A DNA stretch of 12,775 nt from Cylindrotheca closterium (taxonomy: Eukaryota > Bacillariophyta > Bacillariophyceae > Bacillariales > Bacillariaceae), in assembly GCA_933822405.4 (NCBI GenBank), contig CAKOGP040001897.1:1615-14389 (forward strand), written 5' to 3'. Within the stretch, counting starts at the first letter, position 1. Each line of letters opens with the position of its first letter. Positions 1 through 6,418 of the stretch are shown one piece after another. The position numbers and the translations under genes are program-made. Under the pieces are notes generated by a model that searched no databases, was not told the DNA's origin, and saw only the letters and a program-made list of their open reading frames with translations.

Positions 1-467
1 GCCACCTTGTTCTGGAACACTGTGCCATTGGGACGCTCTCCATTCACTTGGATCGATACGCCCAGGGCATTAGGGCGCAAGAACAATTGGCTTCTTACCT
101 GCTACACAATCATGCCCACCATCACCTTCAAAAAACTCAAAAAACAAAATAAAAATACGCCGCCCCGAGTGGCAAGATCGTTTCTACATGTGCAAGGGTG
201 CAATGTAATATCCGATGAGAGCAACTTCCCTGGGATTGGATGCCTCACACTGGTTCAACAGTACTGGACTCACCTCCGTATGGTAAATGGCCATGACAGC
301 CGTTAACGGCAATCTAGAAACTTGAGATAGTTTTAATACGATTAATGCATCAGTTATATATATATAGCATTTAATTGATTAATGTTTCAGTTATTATTAT
401 TATTGAGATCGATACGACGATGGTGATCCTAACCATGGCTGAATGAGGCGATTTCCTCAAACAGATA
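1..467. other. left edge, no confident gene
   Basis: No gene can be assigned here. On the minus strand positions 101-1 are open for 33 codons after a TAG at 104-102 and run off the window, with ordinary amino-acid content (it contains RPNALGVSIQVNGE). A consensus-like splice donor, CAG|GTAAGA, lies at the start of that same stretch, which would instead make it intron. The plus strand is also open from 1 to about 306, but has no ATG start near its beginning and becomes lysine/asparagine-rich. The rest is AT-rich, with a short TA run near 354-366 and a TTA run near 391-404. An edge exon is possible on either strand; I cannot choose between them. Confidence 0.3.
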
Positions 468-893
468 TTATTCGAAAGCCTTCCCAGGCTCCTCTATCCA
501 TTGTGGATTGCTTGGGTCTGATAAACCGTTAAATTGAGTAGCGAGGTACGAGAGATTCGGGACGAAAACGAGTACGATGACAAACATGGGGATTTTAGGC
601 CGAAACCATAGTGACCGGGGAAAAGGAAAAACTACCCCTTTTTCCCGTATCAAATGCAAAAGTTTGAATCCATAGTGTCGGGAAAACACCATAAATGGAA
701 AAACATATTTTCCCCACACCCGAATCGAAGGGAAAAACGTATTCTTTTTCCCTGGCCCATGACGTAGAAATGTCAGTCCGCGCCAGTCATTCCATTCGTC
801 TATCGCCAGCAAGTCACGGTCAGAAATGGAAAACATCCGTTGAACTGATTCACCCGCGCGGGTAGCGCGGGTACAAAAATTATGAGAAATCAT
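468..893 (-). CDS. unassigned 141-residue open frame over a GGAAAA repeat cluster
   Basis: An ATG-started frame of 141 codons. The first 50 or so residues look protein-like (for example SISDRDLLAIDEWNDWRG). The middle is a translation of the GGAAAA/TTTTCC palindromes, giving repeated Gly-Lys and Phe-Pro words, followed by a hydrophobic stretch (VIVLVFVPNLSYLA). The frame probably stays open because of repeat composition. A similar repeat-derived string appears when the predicted intron at 4073-4315 is translated, which argues that this middle part is not protein sequence. I do not recognise a family. A first exon near 893-770 followed by an intron is an alternative. Confidence 0.15.
   Translation of the reverse strand: MISHNFCTRATRAGESVQRMFSISDRDLLAIDEWNDWRGLTFLRHGPGKKNTFFPSIRVWGKYVFPFMVFSRHYGFKLLHLIREKGVVFPFPRSLWFRPKIPMFVIVLVFVPNLSYLATQFNGLSDPSNPQWIEEPGKAFE
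615..755. repeat. GGAAAA/TTTTCC palindrome cluster, left copy
   Basis: About 140 bp dense in GGGAAAA words on both strands, including near-palindromes: GGAAAAACATATTTTCC near 697 and GGGAAAAACGTATTCTTTTTCCC near 730. The same class of sequence recurs at 4199-4315, where it fills a predicted intron. The two clusters share words such as GGGGAAAAGGAAAA, but I could not align them end to end, so they look like the same motif family and not one duplicated block. Confidence 0.5.
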
Positions 894-920
894 TCTACTC
901 GAATCCGCTCTTAATAAATT

Positions 921-1066
921 TAAGCGCGGATTGTCAATCCGCGCTTACTTTAGTAGCGAATTGGCAATCCGCGCTAAATTTAGTAGCGCATTGGCAATCC
1001 GCGCTATCCAGTAGCGCATCGGCAATCCGCGCCTAAATGTAAGCGCGGATTGCCAATCCGCGCTTA
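921..1066. repeat. array of five 23-27 bp palindromes
   Basis: Five hairpin units follow each other at roughly 28-30 bp intervals: 921-947, 954-976, 984-1006, 1012-1035 and 1040-1066. The first and last are perfect palindromes with 13-bp arms around a single central base (TAAGCGCGGATTG, T or C, then its complement). The three inner units share a degraded left arm (TAGCG[A/C]AT) and a better kept right arm (CAATCCGCGCT). The linkers are AT-rich and similar (AAATTTAG, AAATG). The block is clearly GC-rich against its surroundings. Its role is unknown; it lies about 375 bp upstream of the transposase and might be a subterminal part of that element or an independent repeat. Confidence 0.75.
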
Positions 1067-1370
1067 AATGTTTGTGTGTTCGCGGGTAGACCGATCATTG
1101 CGGGTGGCACAATCATTGAATCTACTACGACCCGTTTGAATTGTAAGAAGCTGGTTTTCTGCGCGATGGGCCAGGGGGAAATGTCTCTCGGAAAGTTGTT
1201 ACGCCACCATCTACGACAGTCATTGTCCAATCAAATCATTACGATCCATTGAATGGAAAAGACTCCAATTGCAAATCACTCCAATGCAAACCATTCCAAC
1301 TGCTTGGCGGCATGACAAGTCACCAACATCATGCTTGTCATATAAATCTATAGATCCCTACTATTGAAGC
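1067..1370. other. intergenic, no gene seen
   Basis: About 300 bp between the palindrome array and the transposase upstream ORF. It holds a run of weakly repeated CATTCCAA/CACTCCAA words near 1240-1300 and no credible coding frame. A terminal inverted repeat pairing with the region beyond 4490 was sought by eye and not found. Confidence 0.4.
1341..1347 (+). promoter_or_regulatory. TATA-like box for the transposase gene
   Basis: TATAAAT lies 30 bp before the first downstream ATG (1371) and about 100 bp before the transposase ATG (1442). A start of transcription some 25-30 bp downstream would fall right at the upstream ORF's ATG. Position and sequence are seen; function is inferred. Confidence 0.35.
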
Positions 1371-1487
1371 ATGCAAGTAGAAGAATTTGGTTCCCTAGGC
1401 GATGAGAACGAGGACGTTGCTTTCCTCTTTGACGTGAATCTATGGAAGATTCTGATGATCTTGACGCACGTGTCTTCCTCGGCATGA
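1371..1487 (+). other. 38-codon ORF overlapping the transposase start
   Basis: An ATG frame that starts 71 bp before the transposase ATG and overlaps it by 46 bp in a different frame, ending at TGA 1485-1487. Its first 22 residues are acidic (for example GDENEDVAFLFDVN), like the transposase N-terminus that follows (EDSDDLD). It may therefore be the original N-terminus separated by a frameshift, a regulatory upstream ORF, or chance. Confidence 0.3.
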
Positions 1488-2824
1488 ACCCCAATGATCC
1501 TTTTGATTTATTTGATGAAAGTGGTGCCATTGACGAAAATGGGCGCCGCCGAAGACAAACTCCCAGAGGACGAGAAGAGAAGCGAGACCCCAGTACCTCC
1601 TACTTTGGGAAAATCCTGAAGAAAGCAGATCTCAACGCTCAAACGAAAGGCTCTGTTTGGGATGAAGAAAACAGGCATGGCAAAACATTCCGCCGAAGAT
1701 ATCGTCTCCCGTACGTACTTTTCGACAAGATCTGTCAGGAATACGACAAAGTTGACACACGAAGGGAGGTAGATGCATTCAATCGTCCCAAAAGCGACTC
1801 AAGAATGCTAATCATGGGAGTTCTGCGGTACCTTGGGCAAGTCATACCGTTTGACTCCCTAGAGGAACTCTCAGACATTAGTGGACAGAAGCATCAGAAC
1901 TATTTTCATGAGTTCATCACTTGGTTTAGTGATCCCAGCAAATGTCCACTCGCCAAAGAATATTTGAAGATGCCTGAATCTGACGAGGAGATCGCACATG
2001 TTACTGGGAACTACAAGAGGAAGGGCGTCCCTGGCACTGGAGGAAGTGTTGACTGTTTTCACGTTTCTTGGGACATGTGCCCGGCTGGTATCCGAACCGA
2101 CTGTAAAGGAAAGGAGAAGTACAACACTGTGGTTTTTCAAGTTATCTCTTCTCATACCAAGAAATTCCTTGGTGTTTCCGGCCCATACTTTGGAACATGG
2201 AATGACAAAACAATAGCCCGGCTTGACGAGAATTTAAGAGCTCTCATGCCTGGTGGTCACCTATCTACCCAGAAATGGTGCTGGGTGGATAGTGACGGCA
2301 ATGAGCATGAGGAAGAGGGTCTTCATCTTATTTGTGACGGTGGCTACCACCAATGGAAGATTCTCATGTGTCCATTCAAGTGTCAGCAGGATGGCACGGC
2401 AGTAATGATATGGAGCAAATGGATCGAGTCGCTTCGAAAAGATGTTGAATGCGTCTTTGGAATTCTCAAGAAGCGGTTTATGGTACTCAAGTACGCCAAT
2501 CGACTTCGAGACATTGAAACCATTGGAAAGGTGTTCCGAACATGTTGCATCCTTCACAATATGCTCCTCGAATTTGATGGGTATGATGACTGGGAAGAGG
2601 AGTTTGATGAAGAATTGGTGGATGTCGAGACTTTGAATGATGGTCAATACACAAAAAAGGCACCCTCCTACATGCGAGAGGCCGGACGAGATACTACTCT
2701 TAAAGATGGGGAGATTGGAGATCGTCAGACGAACGACGAATGGTGTCAGGATTTCTCAGAAGCGGACTTTCATCATCGCAGAGAGGCATTGACAGAACAT
2801 TACATGGCATTGAAGCAATCATAG
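1442..2824 (+). CDS. PIF/Harbinger-family DDE transposase
   Basis: Predicted nuclear transposase of 460 residues that would cut and reinsert its parent DNA transposon. Residues 80-165 hold the usual helix-turn-helix-like N-terminal part (FRRRYRLPYVLFDKI, then a LEELSDISG segment). The DDE nuclease fold follows: first Asp204 in GGSVDCFHVSW, the conserved FGTWND motif at 250-255, second Asp299 in LICDGGYHQW, and Glu336 in VECVFGILKKRF. All three catalytic positions are present and there is no internal stop, so the enzyme may be active. The last 85 residues are acidic. The start is the first ATG after an in-frame TGA a few codons upstream; an acidic upstream ORF in another frame (1371-1487) raises the possibility of a lost N-terminal extension. 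It converges on the gene at 2885-4483. Animal HARBI1 is the best known domesticated relative; the family is certain, activity is not. Confidence 0.9.
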   Translation: MEDSDDLDARVFLGMNPNDPFDLFDESGAIDENGRRRRQTPRGREEKRDPSTSYFGKILKKADLNAQTKGSVWDEENRHGKTFRRRYRLPYVLFDKICQEYDKVDTRREVDAFNRPKSDSRMLIMGVLRYLGQVIPFDSLEELSDISGQKHQNYFHEFITWFSDPSKCPLAKEYLKMPESDEEIAHVTGNYKRKGVPGTGGSVDCFHVSWDMCPAGIRTDCKGKEKYNTVVFQVISSHTKKFLGVSGPYFGTWNDKTIARLDENLRALMPGGHLSTQKWCWVDSDGNEHEEEGLHLICDGGYHQWKILMCPFKCQQDGTAVMIWSKWIESLRKDVECVFGILKKRFMVLKYANRLRDIETIGKVFRTCCILHNMLLEFDGYDDWEEEFDEELVDVETLNDGQYTKKAPSYMREAGRDTTLKDGEIGDRQTNDEWCQDFSEADFHHRREALTEHYMALKQS

Positions 2825-2884
2825 TATAGATGGTCAATTCGATATCACATTTCACTATAACACAGATACTAGACTCTACATTCC

Positions 2885-4483
2885 TTAGCTATAGATGTCT
2901 TCCTCCTCGTCGTCGTCATCACCATCAATCTCGATAGGTTCCTTGTTTGCAGGTTGCTTCTTTGAAGATTCGTCATCGTCACTATCGAAATCATTAACCT
3001 GGTCTATCATTGAGGGGCTCTTCTTTCGATGCCCAGCAGCGAAAGGGCTTGGTTCTCCTAGATCATCATCATCATCACTACTCGTAGTATCTCCGTTCAA
3101 GTTCTCTTTGGAAGCTGTGGATAATTTCTTCTTTGCCAATTTGGCGCGCTCTTCCTTCTCTACCTCCTCCATATCAATGATCTCTCGCTCGAAAGATCTA
3201 AGCGCCTCCTCTGCAAGTCGCTTAAGGAGTTTGTCGCCGACCTCCAAGCCAGCGTCACGTGCTAACTGGGCAACCTTTGTTCGAGCTGTAAGCTTCCCAG
3301 TCAAGGTCTGCTCATATGCAATCTTGAGCTTCTTAGAAGATTGTTCAGTATAAGCTTTGACCTTGGCGTCCGTTGTACCCATCTTGAGGCTCTTCTTATA
3401 CTCTGCCTCCTTCTTAAGCTGCTGTTTCCGGTTGGGGGTTTTGCTACGCAGAGTCCCGTTCTTACCTTTTGCATCTGGCGTGGTAAACTTCAAGGGACGC
3501 TTCTCCTCAAACAGCCTCTTGAATACAAAAAGGATGGGATGTGCATATCCATTTGGGCAATCTTCGATGACAGGCTTTGCAAACTTAATGACGGCATTGG
3601 GATCCTTCTTGAGAATCTTCTTCACCTTCTCCTTGTACGCTTCCGTCTTCTTCACCAACCAATACTTTGTTCTGAGGAGTTCGAACGATTGCTCCTGGGA
3701 CGAAGTACCACTTGGAGTACAGTGTGAGTTCCACAGAGGAACGACAACATTGGTGATTTCACTTTTGTAGTCCTTGGCTCTGCTAAATATTTTGGCGCCG
3801 TCGAGAGGCTTGTTCTCGTTGCCTTTGCGGACTTCATCCTTCAGTCTCTCGTTCATTTCGGTCGTCTCGGCAACCAACATCCTGAATTCATACAAAATCT
3901 TCTTTTCCAACGCTGAAAGTTTGCTCTCAGGCTGCTCAGAAACTGCCAAGTAGGCGCTTACAATAAGGTAATACTGCCATCCTTTGACTTTTGCTTTGAA
4001 CGCAGCTTCAGTTTTGCTCATCCTTGCACCAGCAGCAATTGCTTTCAAGGAGTTGCAGTTTGTGAGATACGGCTGGAGAGAGGCATGATGGGTTCAAGAA
4101 AACCGCGGACTGTTACATGATCATTGGAGTTGAGATGATGACAGCAACGGACATGAAAAGATATGTGTTGTCGAATATACTTGGAGGGATGGGTGCAGTT
4201 TTCCCGTAAAATATTTTCCCACACACTTTGGAGACGACAGGTGGAAAGGGAAAATAAGCCATTTGGCAACGCCGGCGCGCGGAAAAAATGGAAATATATT
4301 TTCCTTTTCCCCAACTCCTGGTTGGCCAATAGCACGAGAGAGAGCCGCATCAAAATCCTTCATCAAAACTTCCGTTGCATGTTCGATAGCTGCCGTGGGA
4401 TCCTCGCCATCCTTATATTCTGGCGACACCTTTGTTCGAGCGTATACTTCGTTGACAAGCGTAGTATGGATACCACGTGTCAC
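2885..4483 (-). CDS. lysine-rich protein with acidic tail, probably two exons; possible Harbinger partner
   Basis: Unrecognised family. The main exon runs 4072-2885 and is open throughout. Without splicing the first ATG is at 4021, since the frame's earlier TTG at 4048 is not a likely eukaryotic start. Counting residues from that TTG codon, 21-60 are mixed helical (GWQYYLIVSAYLAV), 120-250 are strongly basic (KKTEAYKEKVKKILKKD), 275-310 form a charged, possibly coiled-coil stretch, and 320-387 are Asp/Ser/Glu-rich, ending DDDDEEEDIYS. A second frame at 4483-4316 (TTLVNEVYARTKV ... DAALSRAIGQPG) joins it in phase across a GT-AG intron at 4315-4073. No ATG is seen at its 5' end: the GTG at 4483 is preceded by TAG, so a further short exon or a decayed start is likely. 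A basic body with an acidic tail suggests a nuclear, nucleic-acid or chromatin protein. Partnership with the transposase rests on position only. Confidence 0.6.
4073..4315 (-). other. predicted 243-nt GT-AG intron filled with GGAAAA repeats
   Basis: On the minus strand a donor (CCAGGA|GTTGGGG, intron starting 4315) and an acceptor (CCTCTCTCCAG|CCG, ending 4073) both fall between codons, so removal joins the two open frames in phase 0. The length is a multiple of three but the unspliced reading meets stops, so retention would truncate the product. The 5' half consists of GGAAAA/TTTTCC near-palindromes (GGAAATATATTTTCC near 4291, AAAATATTTT near 4206). The pyrimidine run before the acceptor is fair. 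The splice sites are seen; actual splicing is inferred. Confidence 0.5.
4199..4315. repeat. GGAAAA/TTTTCC palindrome cluster, right copy
   Basis: Dense in TTTTCCC and GGGAAAA words on both strands, matching in character the cluster at 615-755 on the other side of the transposase. It sits inside the predicted intron of the minus-strand gene. Shared words include GGGGAAAAGGAAAA (as its complement) and GTGTG followed by GGGAAAATAT. Confidence 0.5.
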
Positions 4484-4643
4484 TACGAATCTCTAGAGGT
4501 TAAACTAGCTAAACGTACGAATGACGGACACTCTCTCTTCGTTAGTCCCTTGAAAAAATAACTTAAAAGCAGGAATATGGAACTGAAAAACAACGCATTC
4601 AACTATACGTAATCCATTTTGAAACTCTTGCTTTGGAATTGGA
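4484..4643. promoter_or_regulatory. short divergent intergenic region
   Basis: About 160 bp separate the leftward 5' end of the lysine-rich gene from the rightward start of the short vWA gene, so both promoters must lie here if these starts are right. The plus-strand frame of the vWA gene is closed by a TGA eight codons before its ATG, so that gene does not extend into this stretch. No clear TATA element is visible. On the minus strand a small open stretch near 4580-4505 could be a further exon of the leftward gene. Confidence 0.3.
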
Positions 4644-6077
4644 ATGCGTTTCCGCAAGCATAAAGACGAGGCAGACCAGTCAGTACCAACAACGGTAGAG
4701 CTGCCATTACATGGTTCAGATGGAGAGGACGATGACGTGGATAACCTGCCGTCTCGATTGGCTTGCAAGCTCAAGATTCAGGCAGCCATTCGAAAACGGG
4801 ATCATCTTGGTATTGTGCGGATAAAGGTCCCTGATTTTTCTGCTGAAAACCAAGTCCCTGCTTCTATCATTTGTGTCCTCGACATCAGTGATCCAGGTGA
4901 TCAACCTTCCTGTTTGCACATCATCAAGTATGCTGCAAGGAAAGTAGTGAAAACTCTAGGTCAGAATGACCAGCTATCCATTGTGACATATTCCAACGAG
5001 GGTGCAGTTCTTTTGCCGTTTACGAAAATGACCGCGGAGAATAAGCCTTCAGCCCTCCGTCTACTGGAGACTCTCGAACCGACCGGCAAGTCCAATCTTT
5101 GGGGTGGACTCTTGCAAGCAATTAAGACGGCTACCGGAAAAGCGGCAGAAATTTTGGTCTTAACCGACAGTGTTCCAGATATCCACCCTCCACGTGGAGA
5201 AGCTGAAAGCTTCATTCGCTTAAAGCAAAAGCACTTGCAATGGAGATGTCGGTTATCTACTTTCGGTTTTGGATACAACATTGATAGTCGACTTCTGTAT
5301 TCCCTGGCATCAGAAGGCGACGGACAATTCTGCTTTCTACCAGACAAATCTTTCGCCGGCACTGTTTTCATGAGCGCGACAGCGAATATACTGAGCACAG
5401 CGATCTACTCAAGTTTCCTGTATTTCGATGATAAACACAGAAATCCATGGATTGACGACAGCTTTGATGCGGAGGCTGAGAATCCATCGCAACTCTGCAT
5501 ACAAATTCCTAGTCTTTCTTATGGTCAGACTATAGATGTGCTTGTAAGCAACGATATATCTGTCTACTCCAAATGTCGCGAACTGGATGGGTTGCTTGGA
5601 GGGAAAGCAGACTTCGTAACCACGCTTGACATTGAAATAGCCCGACTGCGAGGAAGGCTGGTGTCAATGGTTCAAAATGCAGAAGAACGCTTCCACGCAA
5701 ATGACCCCAATGCTTTGTCTTTGGCTCAGAAAGAATGCCAAAAACTGATCGGCGAAGTTAATAATGTGTCGCAAAAGGCCGCATTTCTAGCGAGCGACGA
5801 ATATGCTGTTCGTTTGCGAGCCATAGAAGCTGATTTGACTGACAACGTGACGAAAGCATATAGTCGAGAAGACTGGCACACCATTTGGGGAAGACACTAC
5901 GTCCTATCCCTCATCAGGGGTCACGAGCTACAACGAACGACAAATTTCAAAGATCCCGGTTTACAGCAATATTCAACCAAGACACTGAGCCTCATTCGAG
6001 GGATGGCAGATAAGGAAATGTCCAAAAGTCCTGATCCTAAACCTTGGTTTCAAATCCCCCAAAAGAGTGGAAGTTGA
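4644..6077 (+). CDS. vWA-Vwaint protein with degraded MIDAS, truncated paralogue of the 6419-8683 gene
   Basis: 477 residues, starting at the only sensible ATG, as an in-frame TGA lies eight codons upstream. Residues 1-35 are charged linker, about 55-255 are a von Willebrand A domain, and about 300-450 are the helical Vwaint region, with the diagnostic WHTIWGRHYVLSL and NFKDPGLQQY near 411-443. By eye it matches residues 100-530 of the convergent neighbour closely (ASIICVLD, HPPRGE, STFGFGY, EGDGQF shared). It has no U-box, and stops just before the point where the neighbour's Vint domain begins. The metal-ion site is degraded: the DxSxS motif reads DISDP (Asp80, Ser82, Pro84), the Thr position is Ser150, and only Asp175 of LTDSVPD is otherwise kept. 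About 17 residues after the motif are missing. Likely a cytosolic ligand-binding or dominant-negative form, or an ageing copy; the frame is still fully open. Confidence 0.85.
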   Translation: MRFRKHKDEADQSVPTTVELPLHGSDGEDDDVDNLPSRLACKLKIQAAIRKRDHLGIVRIKVPDFSAENQVPASIICVLDISDPGDQPSCLHIIKYAARKVVKTLGQNDQLSIVTYSNEGAVLLPFTKMTAENKPSALRLLETLEPTGKSNLWGGLLQAIKTATGKAAEILVLTDSVPDIHPPRGEAESFIRLKQKHLQWRCRLSTFGFGYNIDSRLLYSLASEGDGQFCFLPDKSFAGTVFMSATANILSTAIYSSFLYFDDKHRNPWIDDSFDAEAENPSQLCIQIPSLSYGQTIDVLVSNDISVYSKCRELDGLLGGKADFVTTLDIEIARLRGRLVSMVQNAEERFHANDPNALSLAQKECQKLIGEVNNVSQKAAFLASDEYAVRLRAIEADLTDNVTKAYSREDWHTIWGRHYVLSLIRGHELQRTTNFKDPGLQQYSTKTLSLIRGMADKEMSKSPDPKPWFQIPQKSGS

Positions 6078-6418
6078 CCACTTCCTCGTACTGCGTCATG
6101 TAAACCGAAGCCGAATCGTTTAGCGGCGTGAGTTTTACTTCGGACGATTTGGTAGACTTTGTCGAAGAATATATCGATTCATCTGTGGCAAGGATGGCTT
6201 CGTCAACGAAAGTAGGTCTCCTGTGCATCTCAAGAGTCCGCCCATCGCATGGAAAGGGACCAACGCAAACTTCAATCTCTGCAAGGACGATGGCCTGATT
6301 TTGAAGTGTGCAAAAATGAGATGATCAAAAATAGGCAAGGATCAATAATTTTTTAAATTTGACCAATACATATGCGAAGCGGCTACTAGGTTGGTTTTCA
6401 CTCATACAAAAAAAGGAA
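6078..6418. other. gap between two convergent 3' ends
   Basis: This holds the 3' untranslated regions of both vWA genes. No remnant of a Vint domain could be read after the stop of the rightward gene in any forward frame, so its truncation is not a simple frameshift. The minus strand is open from about 6326 to 6037, overlapping the end of the rightward gene, with protein-like content (EIEVCVGPFPCDGRTLEMHR, then Ser/Thr-rich). It has an internal ATG at 6228 and no recognised family. An AT-rich run (TTTTTTAAATTT) near 6350 may contribute to polyadenylation of the leftward gene. Confidence 0.35.

Larger units (their letters stand above)
1300..4500. mobile_element. probable PIF/Harbinger-type DNA transposon, ends unresolved
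   Basis: The interval is drawn around a Harbinger-type transposase on the plus strand and a convergent minus-strand gene whose stop is only about 60 bp from the transposase stop. PIF/Harbinger elements typically carry a transposase plus a second, often Myb-like, DNA-binding protein; the second gene here is lysine-rich but not recognisably Myb-like. No terminal inverted repeats or three-base target duplication could be found by eye, so the limits are only a guess and the second gene may belong to the host. Confidence 0.4.

Noticed and set aside
921..1066. CRISPR array or Rho-independent terminators
   Set aside because: Linkers between palindromes are only about 5-8 bp and similar to each other, and no T-run follows the hairpins.
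1871..2647. Minus- and plus-strand frames of 64-128 codons inside the transposase gene
   Set aside because: Fully contained in the transposase, whose frame has clear catalytic motifs.
2895..3353. Plus-strand serine-rich frame of 152 codons
   Set aside because: It is the complement of the Asp/Glu codon runs and basic body of the minus-strand gene, so the serine run is a shadow.
3341..3770. Two overlapping plus-strand frames of about 130 codons
   Set aside because: Both lie wholly inside the minus-strand lysine-rich gene and show hydrophobic composition typical of antisense Lys/Glu codons.
6078..6330. Frameshifted remnant of U-box or Vint sequence after the short vWA gene
   Set aside because: No forward frame resembles the neighbour's Vint domain (no GC start, TPWHPI or HAYFGS match).
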